Assembly (NCBI GenBank): GCA_009746045.1
Contig: RPFO01000448.1
Location: 4,787,521-4,849,520, forward strand
DNA from: Mesostigma viride
Taxonomy: Eukaryota > Streptophyta > Mesostigmatophyceae > Mesostigmatales > Mesostigmataceae
Length of the DNA stretch: 62,000 nucleotides
Direction: 5' to 3'
Position numbers and translations under genes: made by a program. How positions within the stretch are numbered: position 1 is the stretch's first letter; each line of letters opens with the position of its first letter. Shown here one piece after another: positions 45,558 to 55,815 of this stretch. Below the pieces are notes generated by a model. That model ran no database searches. It was given only the letters and a program-made list of their open reading frames with translations, and was not told the origin of the DNA.

Positions 45558-47089
45558 TCAGCAGTCGTCGTCGTCGTCATCGTCATCGGCAAGGATGAGC
45601 GCTCGCTTCCGACGCCGGGAGGCGCCTGCGTTGTTGTTCTCCGCCACAACGTCGCTGGGTGGAACCATCTCGCGCAATCGAGCCTCGGCCAGGGTGATAT
45701 CCGGCGCTTGCAACGCAGGGACGACCACACCGGGGCACCCGCAGATCTGTGCCTCCAGCTCGTGGAGAGGCACGCAAGAAACCGCGTCCTCCTCCCAACG
45801 GGCACCCCAGTACATGGCTACCATGTCGTTTTGCGTGTCGACAACAGCGACACGACCATGGTACCTGCCGTCCCGGCTTTCGGTGCGACCGTCCGCGGAT
45901 GTCACACGCTCCGACGCCCAATGACACACGACTTGCCCTACGAGGTTGCGGCTGCCACTCTTGACCTGCAGCGTTACGCCTTCCCAGCATGCCTTCGCCA
46001 TGCCGACGATGCCCTTCGAGCATTCAGCATCTTGCCACTTCACGACCGGGTGTTCCGCGTCATAGGGCACCTCCTTCAGCGCCTTTAGGCACTCCTTGGT
46101 GAGCTTTTCGTTCGCACCCAAGGAGACTCCATGGGGCGGCTGACCTCGCTTGCCCACCACTTGTGTCAAGACGAGGTCTGAGGCGGTGATGATCACCGTG
46201 TGCGCCGCAGTGGTTGGCGGATGGGGCCATTGCGCAATGTCTGTATTCCACGGGTGCCACGTGTCATGCAAATGCTTAGCGCGGTATACAAAGAGCTCAA
46301 TAGAAGGTTGGCCGCCATCCTCCTTCGCAACCACCTCCTTGATGATGCCAACGAGGACTGGAGTCCACGTGAGCTTCGAGTTGCAGAGAATACCAGCTGA
46401 AGGGTGCCAGTATAGAACAGCGGAGCCTTTCTCAACGCCTTGCATGCGCTTCAAGTAAGCGACCTTGGCTGCCATGGCCCTGTCTTCTGCCGCCCATTCC
46501 TGCTGTGTGTGGCCATCATGACGAACTCGGTCTACCAGCGGGGTGACGCGCACCGCCTCTGCGTCGACCAACGCCATGAAGTGCTCTTCTTGCGTCGGTG
46601 GTGGTTCAGGCGCTGCATCGTGCTCACGCAGGGCGGAGATGTCCGCGCGAGATGGCCACGGCAAAGGGCGCCACTCCTCAGGCACCTCCTCAGGGGCATG
46701 TGGGACTTGACTTGCGAAAAAAGGCCTTGTTTGGCTTGATGGTGTCGGGCGGAAAGTACCACTGCCAGATGCCATGGGGCAACTTCTCGACCCTTGTTTT
46801 GATCGACTCCAGCTCCTTCCCCAGAAACTCCATGTTCAATGGTGCGAAGGCTGGGGTGTCCTGCAACATCGGAATGCGGTCTGGATCCACAAGTCGGACG
46901 CCAAACAGCGGCCGCCCCTCCGCATCAAACCTGTATGGCTGTGTCATCGCCTTCCCGCACCGTGGCGCGCCTTCCTGTCGAGTCCCCGCGGGCTGCCACG
47001 GCGTCTTTTGGGACTCCGTGGTCCGGTAGGACAACCAGGTCTCTGTGTTGCCCTGTACCTGGAAGAAGACGGCGTGGTGCACCTTCATT
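45558..47089 (-). CDS. Gene B, unknown protein of element 2 (paralogue of gene A)
   Basis: A conserved start MKVHHAVFFQVQGNTETW (ATG 47089) leads to WQPAGTRQEGAPRCGKAMTQ and GRPLFGVRLVDPDRIPM. At an A6 run (46717-46722 on plus) reading must change frame, from PPDTIKPNKAFF to ASQVPHAPEEVPEEW. It then runs open to TGA at 45558. The central part has SKLTWTPVLVGIIKEVV...IELFVYRAKHLHDTW and VIITASDLVLTQVVG. The end part has GQVVCHWASERV, DGRYHGRVAVVD, MYWGARWEEDAV and QICGC, then RRRKRALILA and eight aspartates. Gene A shows the same order (WQP.G...G; W.P..LVK.L; HG.V; CGCP), so the two look like diverged copies. Low-confidence reading: a BAH-like and a Tudor-like module. The GC-rich array just upstream may encode a low-complexity N-terminus as in gene A. 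Confidence 0.6.
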
Positions 47090-47104
47090 GAGCGACCGCG
47101 TTTT

Positions 47105-48105
47105 TCAGGCACCGGCTGTGCCGCTCCGCCGCTCCGCCGCTCCGCCGCCCGCCGGCTGCGCCGCCGGCCCGCCGCGCGCCGGCTGCCCCGCCCCGTAGCC
47201 CGTCGACAGGCTGCCCCGCCCCGCCGCATGCCAGCTGCGCCGGCCCGCCGCCCACGCGCGCCGGCAGCGCCGTTGGCCCCCCGCGCGCCGACGGCCCTGC
47301 CCCGCCGCCCGTTGACAGCCCCGCCCCGCCGCATGCCAGCTGCGCCGGCCCGCCGCCCATGCGCGCCGGCAGCGCCGCTGGCCCCCGCGCGCCGACGGCC
47401 CTGCCCCGCCGCCCGTCGACTGCCCCGCCCCGCCGCCCGTCGACAGCCCTGCCCCGCCGCATGCAGGCTGCGCCGCCGCTGCCACCTCGCTGCGCGCTGG
47501 CTGCGCCACCTCGCCGCCCGCCGACGGCGCCGCCCCGCCGCGCACCGGCTGCCCCGCCCCGCCGCCTGTCGACTGCCCCGCCCCGCCGCATGCCAGCTGC
47601 GCCGGCCCGCCGCCCACGCGCGCCGGCAGCGCCGCTGGCCCCCCGCGCGCTGACGGCCCTGCCCCGCCGCCCGTCGACTGCCCCGCCCCGCCGCCCGTCG
47701 ACAGCCCCGACCCACCGCATGCCAGGTGCGCCGGCCCGCCGCCCGCGCGCGCCGGCAGCGCCGCTGGCCCCCCGCGCGCCGACGGCCCTGCCCCGCCGCC
47801 CGTCGACAGCCCTGCCCCGACGCCCGTCGACAGCCCCGCCCCGCCGCATGCCAGCTGCGCCGGCCCGCTGCCCACGCGCGCCGGCAGCGCCGCTGGCCCT
47901 GCCCCGCCGCCCGTCGACTGCCCCGCCCCGCCGCCCGTCGACAGCCCTGCCCCGCCGCATGCCAGGTGCGCCGGCCCGCCGCCCGCGCGCACCGGCAGCG
48001 CCGCTGGCCCCCCGCGCGCCGACGGCCCTGCCCCGCCGCCCGTCGACAGCCCCGCCCCGCCGCATGCCAGCTGCGCCGGCCGGCCGCCCATGCGCGCCAT
48101 GCGCT
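47105..48105 (-). repeat. GC-rich minisatellite, unit about 105-120 bp
   Basis: Repeats built from CCGCATGCCAGCTGCGCCGG, CCACGCGCGCCGGCAGCGCC and CTGCCCCGCCGCCCGTCGAC. All minus frames are open (A/G/R/W-rich). It directly precedes the conserved part of gene B and parallels the G/A/R-rich repeat before the conserved part of gene A. Confidence 0.9.
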
Positions 48106-49158
48106 TCGCAGGTCCATTGGGATCATGAGGCCTGCGCAGAATCTCACCTCGGAGGCCCGTGCTACTTCTAGTAAGATGCTTGCATTTTCAATGCGTCACC
48201 TATATGCAGGCATAGAGGGTGGTACATGGCGCTAGACTCATCAAGGGATAGGAGCCATGCCCTCAGCAATTACTCACCTCCTGGCCCTTGCTGTTGCGGT
48301 CTCGGATGAAGATGATGGTCTACACGCCGCCGCATGCAAACAAGGAATGAGAGACAAAGCCGTGCGAGGCCAATATGGGCACAGTGAGAGAAACAAGTCG
48401 ACGCGAACCTACATCACGAGTGTCAGCGAAGGGGACCCATGGGAGAAGTCTCCCTCCCATGGTATCATTCACGGACACACGCAGCGGCCATGGGAACAGC
48501 CAAAACAGCAGGTTCACACACGCAAGGGCAACGACCTGCAGTGCCTGACCAGCATGTCGGTCAGTTGTGATTGGCAAGGCAGAGCCACACACACCAGGTA
48601 CACGCTGCATGGGCAGGGAAGACGCTCTTACATGAGAAAAAGCGAGGAAACGTGCGCGAGAAGGATATTAAGAGCGATCCGCGCTAGAAGGATGCTACAA
48701 TAGCATCATATATTCAAGAATTAGCAAAGAAAGATGTAGAAAAGAGACAAAAGAAAGAAATACGAGAGAAAGCAAAGACAGGGAGCTGCCAAACAGGGCA
48801 GACAAAAGGTTACGAGCGGCAAGAGTTGTGAACGCTGCACTTGATTGCTTTCTCTGACTTGTCAACTGCGAAGAGTGACTGACTTACCTCTCTGGAAATG
48901 GTATGCTCAGCATCCCATGGTAATGAAATGGTGAGCTATGCTGTCAGACATGCCTATATAACATAGCTACCCTAGGGTCCTAATACAAAACTAGAAATCA
49001 AACCATACCGTGAGTTTCCCGGCTCGCACGGCCTCCTCCCTTTGTGCCGACGCCTGCAAACACAACGGGCCGTGGAGGAGGGTGGAAAGGTGGGCAAGTG
49101 TGGAGGAGTTTGGGGGGGACCGGGTTGAGCAGCGGTGGGGGAAAGATGTGCCGGTCAT
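48106..49158 (-). other. Possible upstream exons of gene B
   Basis: ATG 49158 opens a 150-nt frame ending at 49009 in KLT before GTATGG (MTGTSFPHRCSTRSPP...). Further candidates are the stretch ending at 48888 before GTAAGTC after an acceptor near 48940, one ending before GTGAGTAA near 48276 after TGTAG near 48330, and one ending before GTGAGA near 48150. Phases can be chained for the first three. The peptides are low in information, so splicing is uncertain. Confidence 0.3.
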
Positions 49159-49569
49159 GATGTTGTCAACTACAGCTGTTGTATCGTGATTCACCTTCAA
49201 TAAGTCTACTGTTCTACATCCGGTGGTGGATGGACACAAGCAATAAAGGCCCCGCCCACAACTCAGATTTCTTTAGAAAATCTACTGATCTACATTCGAT
49301 GGCGCCTTCACAGAAGCAGGAAACTCCGCCCACCGGTCAAATGTGACGCCCAACAAAGCCCCAACTTATTTCTTCAAGAAGTATACTGTTTTACATCCGG
49401 TAGTGCTTGGACAGAAGCAATATGTAAAGCCCGCCCACAAATCGGATTTCTTTACGAAAAACCTGTTTTACATTCGATGGGGTCTTGACAGATTCAAGCA
49501 GCAATACTCGTTTCTACCTGCGTGCGACTGCAGCGGCCGAGTGCTGCAACTTGCCTTCACGTCCCAGTC

Positions 49570-51230
49570 TTCACGTGTCAGTCCTGGTCTTCACGTCTTC
49601 ACGTCTTCACGTCTTCACGTCTTCACGTCTTCACGTCTTCACGTCTTCACGACTTCACCTGAACTTGCGGCGTATCGTATCTTTGATACCTTGCATGCAC
49701 GTCTTCACGTCTTCACGTCTTCACCGCGTCTTCACCTGTCTTCACCACGTCTTCACGTCTTCGCGTCTTCACGTCTTCACGGCTTCACCTGAACACCTGA
49801 ACTTCACCTGAACTTGCCGTATCGTGTCTTCACGTCTTCACGTCTTCACGTCTTCACGTCTTCACCGCGTCTTCACCTGTCTTCACCACGTCTTCACGGC
49901 TTCACGTCTTCACGTCTTCACGGCTTCACCTGAACACCTGAACTTCACCTGAACTTGCCGTATCGTGTCTTCACGTCTTCACGTCTTCACGTCTTCACGT
50001 CTTCACCGCGTCTTCACCTGTCTTCACCACGTCTTCACGTCTTCACGGCTTCACGTCTTCACGGCTTCACCTGAACACCTGAACTTCACCTGAACTTGCC
50101 GTATCGTGTCTTCACGTCTTCACGTCTTCACGTCTTCACGTCTTCACCGCGTCTTCACCTGTCTTCACCACGTCTTCACGTCTTCGCGTCTTCACGTCTT
50201 CACGGCTTCACCTGAACACCTGAACTTCACCTGAACTTGCCGTATCGTGTCTTCACGTCTTCACGTCTTCACGTCTTCACGTCTTCACCGCGTCTTCACC
50301 TGTCTTCACCACGTCTTCACGGCTTCACGGCTTCACGTCTTCACGGCTTCACCTGAACACCTGAACTTCACCTGAACTTGCCGTATCGTGTCTTCACGTC
50401 TTCACGTCTTCACGTCTTCACGTCTTCACGTCTTCACCGCGTCTTCACCTGTCTTCACCACGTCTTCACGTCTTCGCGTCTTCACGTCTTCACGGCTTCA
50501 CCTGAACACCTGAACTTCACCTGAACTTGCCGTATCGTGTCTTCACGTCTTCACGTCTTCACGTCTTCACGTCTTCACCGCGTCTTCACCTGTCTTCACC
50601 ACGTCTTCACGGCTTCACGGCTTCACGTCTTCACGGCTTCACCTGAACACCTGAACTTCACCTGAACTTGCCGTATCGTGTCTTCACGTCTTCACGTCTT
50701 CACGTCTTCACGTCTTCACGTCTTCACCGCGTCTTCACCTGTCTTCACCACGTCTTCACGGCTTCGCGGCTTCACGTCTTCACGGCTTCACCTGAACACC
50801 TGAACTTCACCTGAACTTGCCGTATCGTGTCTTCACGTCTTCACGTCTTCACGTCTTCACGTCTTCACGTCTTCACCGCGTCTTCACCTGTCTTCACCAC
50901 GTCTTCACGGCTTCACGGCTTCACGTCTTCACGGCTTCACCTGAACACCTGAACTTCACCTGAACTTGCCGTATCGTGTCTTCACGTCTTCACGTCTTCA
51001 CGTCTTCACGTCTTCACGTCTTCACCGCGTCTTCACCTGTCTTCACCACGTCTTCACGGCTTCACGGCTTCACGTCTTCACGGCTTCACCTGAACACCTG
51101 AACTTCACCTGAACTTGCCGTATCGTGTCTTCACGTCTTCACGTCTTCACGTCTTCACGTCTTCACCGCGTCTTCACCTGTCTTCACCACGTCTTCACGG
51201 CTTCACCTGAACACCTGAACTTTGCGTATC
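49570..51230. repeat. 8-bp-period array CTTCACGT with ~145-bp higher-order units
   Basis: Octamers CTTCACGT with variants CTTCACCG, CTTCACCT and CTTCACGG are organised in about ten higher-order units. Each begins GCCGTATCGTGTCTTCACGT and ends CACCTGAACACCTGAACTTC. The period 8 makes every frame read the same octapeptide (VFTSSRLH). The array lies between the divergent genes B and C, where a promoter region is expected. Confidence 0.95.
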
Positions 51231-51387
51231 GTATCTTTCATACATTGCATCATTTGCATGCCTTGGAGCTGCACGTCTTCAAGCAGTGTCACCCAGTTCC
51301 CGCTTGATTCAAATGCACTTCGCGCTTGAATTCGTGACTTCGCCCCGCTCAAGGTGGAAAGAATGATGGGCACTAGCCACGGGAACT

Positions 51388-51735
51388 ATGCCCGATGCTG
51401 ATAGCCGAAGCGATGACATGGACGAATTGATTGATTTGTGTTATGCCGGGGACGATTGTAGAAAATGGGTGCTAGGAAAGAAATCTGGTGCCATGAAAGT
51501 AGATTTTTTGGCCGGTGCAAACCACCAATGCGCCGGCCGATGTGGCAAGGTCCTGCACGGCAGCCAGAGCGCACCCAGCCAGAGCGTACCCAGCCGCTGC
51601 CGCCGCCGACCCCCGTACTGGTGGGCGTGGAACAGACGATGAGAGAGATGCAACGAGCTATGGAGAACCAAAGCAAGAAGGTTGAAGAGCTTGGTTTGCA
51701 GCTGCGTCAAGAGGTGCAGAAACAAGTGGTCCAGC

Positions 51736-51774
<39 letters not shown>

Positions 51775-51811
51775 TGCAGCAGCAACTGCAGCAGCAACTG
51801 CAGCAACAACT

Positions 51812-51874
<63 letters not shown>

Positions 51875-53307
51875 CTTCAGTTCCCGCAGGCAGCGTCGGC
51901 AATGTCGCAGTTTCCACAGGCATTGTCGGCACTGCAGCAGTTTTCGCAGGGACCGTCAGCAGCAGAGCAGTTCCCGCAGGGATCATCGGTGGTGCAGCAG
52001 TTCTTTGTGAGTCATTCGTGTAGTGTTGAGTGGGTGGGGTGGGGGGGTGTGTGTGGGGGGGGGGGTGTAGGGGGGGTTTGACTGTGTGACTGCGTGGCTG
52101 CTTGGCTGGAAAGGAGGGTGCGTGGCTGTGTGGCTGCGTGGCTGCGCTGCTGCGTGGCTGCGTGGCTGCGTGGCTGCGTGGCTGCGTGGCTGCGCTGCTG
52201 CGTGGCTGCGTGGCTGCGTGGCTGTGTGGCTGCGTGGCTGCGCTGCTGCGTGGCTGCGTGGCTGCGCTGCTGCGTGGCTGCGTGGCTGGAAAGGAGGGTG
52301 CGTGGCTGTGTGGCTGCGTGGCTGCGCTGCTGCGTGGCTGCGTGGCTGCTTGGCTGGAAAGGAGGGTGCGTGGCTGTGTGGCTGCGTGGCTGCGCTGCTG
52401 CGTGGCTGCGTGGCTGCGTGGCTGCGTGGCTGCGTGGCTGCGTGGCTGCGTGGCTGCGTGGCTGCGTGGCTGCGTGGCTGGAAAGGAGGGTGCGTGGCTG
52501 TGTGGCTGCGTGGCTGCGCTGCTGCGTGGCTGCGTGGCTGCGTGGCTGCGCTGCTGCGTGGCTGCGTGGCTGCGTGGCTGTGTGGCTGCGTGGCTGCGCT
52601 GCTGCGTGGCTGCGTGGCTGCGTGGCTGCGTGGCTGCTTGGCTGGAAAGGAGGGTGCGTGGCTGTGTGGCTGCGTGGCTGCGCTGCTGCGTGGCTGCGTG
52701 GCTGCGTGGCTGGAAAGGAGGGTGCGTGGCTGTGTGGCTGCGTGGCTGCGCTGCTGCGTGGCTGCGTGGCTGCGTGGCTGCGTGGCTGCGTGGCTGCTTG
52801 GCTGGAAAGGAGGGTGCGTGGCTGTGTGGCTGCGTGTAGCTGCGCTGCTGCGTGGCTGCGTGGCTGCGTGGCTGCGTGGCTGCGTGGCTGCGTGGCTGCG
52901 TGGCTGCGTGGCTGGAAAGGAGGGTGCGTGGCTGTGTGGCTGCGTGGCTGCGCTGCTGCGTGGCTGCGTGGCTGCGTGGCTGCGTGGCTGGCTGGGGGGG
53001 GGGGGGGTGCCGGGTGCGTGGATGCGTGGATGTGTGGCTGGGTGGGTGCGTCACTGCGTGGCTGGCTGGCTCTGTGGCTGCGTGGGCGGCTGGATGGCCG
53101 GGTCAGCGTGGCTTCGTGTTCAATGGGATGCTAATATGTTGTTGCCTTTGGATGCCACAGTTCATGGATTCTTTTGTTCACATGCAGGTGCTGCCGTCTT
53201 CCCCATCGACGTCGTCAAGACCGATGTCGCCAAGAAGGATGATGCAATCACTCTCGGCCATGTTTAACTCATGTGGGCCTTCATGGCCATACGGGAAATA
53301 TTATTGA
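51388..53307 (+). CDS. Gene C, Gln-rich unknown protein of element 2
   Basis: ATG 51388 gives MPDADSRSDDMDELIDLCYA and DCRKWVLGKKSGAM with a CAGRCG motif. After a short repeat near 51560-51595 the reading moves frame to VEQTMREMQRAMENQSKKVE, a heptad-like coil, then a CAG/Gln tract. Past the tract a third frame reads LQFPQAASAMSQFPQALSAL and QQFSQGPS. That frame ends at 52006 in QQFF before GTGAGT and joins in phase to exon 2 at 53161 (FMDSFVHMQVLPSSPSTSSR), stop 53307. The intron 52007-53160 then contains the whole GTGGCTGC array, which is therefore not coding. Two frame changes, both in repeats, are needed. Coil plus Gln-rich tail suggests a self-associating or scaffold protein; no family recognised. 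Confidence 0.4.
51739..51872 (+). repeat. CAG tract with CTG interruptions
   Basis: Mostly (CAG)n with AACTGCAGCAG interruptions near 51770-51812. It encodes Gln in the upstream frame of gene C. Length changes here would explain the frame change seen across it. Confidence 0.93.
52085..53070. repeat. 8-bp-period array GTGGCTGC in a gene C intron
   Basis: Octamers GTGGCTGC with CGCTGCTGC and TTGGCTGGAAAGGAGGGTGC variants, in higher-order blocks of about 60-150 bp. Every plus frame reads WLRGCVAA. The array falls within the predicted intron 52007-53160. Confidence 0.93.
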
Positions 53308-53797
53308 ATCAGTTCTTTGACACTGAGTTGGCACTACGCAACACCTTTGATGCACATGAGTGCAGGGCGCATGTGTTGAAACCATGCAACCATGGCGATC
53401 CCTCAAAAAGTTTGGTTATGTAATAAGTGACACAATTATTCCGGACGTATGATGGCCCAACGTCCTGTAAGGTTGAGTTGTCTTGGAGGAGGAGCGTGAT
53501 GACCGCGGAAGCCGCGTGGGTGTCTGTAGTGCTATATCTTGAAGATGTACGGTCTTGGAAGAGTTATGGTCTTGGAATCATATAATAATGAACTTGGAAT
53601 AAAGTTGCGGGCAGCCTTCAATTGGCATATGTTGTCTCATTGATGTTGTCTCATTGCGTTAATGGGTCAATTGTCTTAGTTTATATAATGTATATCTTGG
53701 GAAACTCATTGCTTCAATAAAATGCATGCTAGGCGCAATCAACCCCCACAAACACATCTGAAAACTGCACAGTGCATCAAATGTATCCTAGACAAAA
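53308..53797. other. Element 2 right interior
   Basis: Likely 3' UTR of gene C, then non-coding DNA up to the right TIR. TTGTCTCATTGATGTTGTCTC is a short tandem repeat near 53629-53656. Confidence 0.5.
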
Positions 53798-53826
53798 AAA
53801 TGTATCCTAATCCGGTAAAACCACCC
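53798..53826 (-). repeat. Right TIR of element 2
   Basis: Reverse complement of the left TIR without mismatch, followed by the AGA duplication and the second part of the interrupted satellite unit. Confidence 0.93.
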
Positions 53827-54000
53827 AGACAAGCCATGATGACACCATGGGAGCCTGAATCCTCATCATTTACTATTCCTTGACATCCATGTACGTAGAC
53901 GGGCCATGATGACACCATTGGAGCCTGAATCCTCATCATTAATTACATATATGCCAACCATGTACGTAGACGGGCATTGATGACACCATGGGAGTTAATG
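53827..54000. repeat. ~70-bp satellite, right block
   Basis: About two and a half units of the same satellite as 40681-44255, in the same orientation and in phase with it across element 2. It ends within ACACCATGGGAG. Confidence 0.93.
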
Positions 54001-54671
54001 CACTCGTGCAAATGGATGCGAACGTGTGTTGGATTATGCAATGGCTGGCATAATATCAACCCATGCAAGCTTGCCAAGCTGGATTGCATGGGCACGTAGG
54101 TTAGGGTAACCTAGCTATCCTGCACTAGTGCTAACCAATGAGGTGCTGGCTCCGTCCAGCTAGATCTACTCCAGCTAGGACTGATACGATGCCCGCAGGC
54201 AACGACTGCCTAACAGCACTACGTGGACAGTCCTGGACCTCCCCTAGGACCTCCGTACAGGACTAGCACTGCAACCACCTTGTGGTCTGCATCACAGCTC
54301 ATAAACCCTACCACGTGAATACCCACGTGCGTGTGCACTGCATATCTCAGTGCTAATATCTAGCACCCACGTGCCCATCATGGCACGTGCGGATCTAAAT
54401 CCTAGTAGAGATATGTCCAGTGTACTACACTCCCGTCCATGTCCGTATCCCACTTGGGAGACGGGGACAACGCCACGTGTACTGATAGTCTAGGCCTGAA
54501 GCCCTAGAATAACTCCCATTATTACTTTTCTTTGGGGAGTGAGGGGAAGACTCTTCCCACAACCCACTCATATGCCAACCACTACTGATAAGCAAGGTTT
54601 CCCACAGGGACAACCAGGACACTGAAAGAGATGCATTTATAAAAGCGCCCATAGCTCCTCCGTGTTGGATA
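54001..54671. other. Unassigned, no gene seen
   Basis: Unique sequence with several CACGTG-containing words. ATTTATAAAAGCGCCC near 54637 resembles a TATA box but no gene start follows clearly. The last four bases, GATA (54668-54671), are repeated after 57469. Confidence 0.4.
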
Positions 54672-55813
54672 TGTCGCGTTTATTTGTCATATCATCCTGG
54701 ACTGGTCATTACCGCTACTTGGAATGCATCCACTATCAGCAGTAATCATGTGTGAGATATGCCACCTTGGCGCTACTGGCTTATTCCAGCCCCTGGCCTG
54801 CCTAGCTTCGAGCAAACAAGTCCGGCATGTCCAATACCGTGAACATCCGCTACCCGCTCTCCTTTATACGGAAGTTGGCCTTGTCCGGATGTATGCCAAC
54901 ACCCAGCCAACCGCTCTCATCCTAAGCTACCGACAGTGCCCAGGCGAATCTACCATACTGGTAGTCCCTGCGACGACTGTCCTCGAGACAAATCCAAAAA
55001 GGCTTAACTTGTATGCCTATCTCGCCTCGACCCATGAAAACAATCTCGCAACCATCACGGAGGTTGCGGCCGGATTGTTCTACTAGTTAATCACATGAAG
55101 ACAACTGCGTCGTTGTGAAGTGAAAACTGAACGAACAACGACCACAATGGCCGACTGTTCATCCTTTTAACCTGCGCAAGCTAACCTTTCCAACGTGACA
55201 TCAGCCAGTGACGACCAAAATACGCTGAACAAGGTGCCGCAAATCTAGCATGCGCTTTTTAACGTTAGATCAGGTGCTTGCCTGACACAAACCAAATCTC
55301 ATGAACAAATCTGTCCAAGCACAAGCTAAACAACTTGTAGATATTTTGCAACACTAAAAAGCGCTGCCGCAATCAGAAATTAACCAGGCTAAATTGCCGG
55401 CCATCTCAGGCACCGCTGCTCAAAGCGTGCTGACCGTTCGCGACGTTTCACGTGTAGCCCTGGTCGTTCTCCACAAAGTCTGGTGTCCCTCGTTGTAGTC
55501 CTGGCAGAGCACGTGATCACTGGCCCGGCAGCCAGCCCAACATGCCTGGCCTGCCTTAGTGGCGCGCGCCAGCGCCTGGACTGCCCTGGTGACGACCGGT
55601 AGCCCAAATCCCCCTTAGCCCACTGCCGCAAATGCGAACGCACTCGCACTTGGACGAATTCAGAAGATCCGCCGACGATTCAGTGGACGCGTGATTACAA
55701 CTGAGATCCGCGGCGTCAGTACCGGGCCGCGGTATAGCAACCCGCACAAGGCTGCGGACGTCAGAATTACGCTAAAATCTGAATTGCGGACGTGATAGAT
55801 CACGGACGCGACA
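54672..55813. mobile_element. Short-TIR element, internally deleted copy (1142 bp)
   Basis: Starts TGTCGCGT and ends ACGCGACA (8-bp TIRs). It consists of A (54672-54767) and B (54775-55813), joined by 7 bp. B contains a frame ending at 55086 (PLACLASSKQVRHVQYREHP ... TEVAAGLFY) that is also open in copy 2. GATA precedes it. The second copy starts two bases after its end. Confidence 0.7.
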
Positions 55814-55815
55814 GC

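Larger units (their letters stand above)
44256..53826. mobile_element. 9571-bp TIR DNA transposon (element 2) inserted in the satellite
   Basis: TIRs 44256-44284 and 53798-53826 are 29/29 identical and start GGGTGGTTTTACCGGATTAG. The 3-bp sequence AGA flanks both ends (44253-44255, 53827-53829). Removing the element and one AGA restores an intact satellite unit (CATGTACGTAGACAAGCCAT), so the boundaries are certain. A second AGGATACATTT copy lies just inside each TIR. Contents: gene B on minus, a 1.65-kb 8-bp-period array, and gene C on plus, transcribed divergently. Identical TIRs suggest recent movement. The layout of two divergent genes with a 3-bp duplication recalls PIF/Harbinger, but no DDE or Myb-like domain was recognised. 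Confidence 0.93.

Noticed and set aside
46690-48147. 485-aa Arg/Ala/Gly-rich frame as an independent gene
   Set aside because: Most of it is the GC-rich minisatellite. Only its last ~130 codons (from MKVHHAVFF) look coding, and they belong to gene B.
52086-53134. Long plus frames reading WLRGCVAA repeats, and minus frames reading SHAATQPR
   Set aside because: They arise from an 8-bp repeat without stops, are open in several frames at once, and fall inside a predicted gene C intron.
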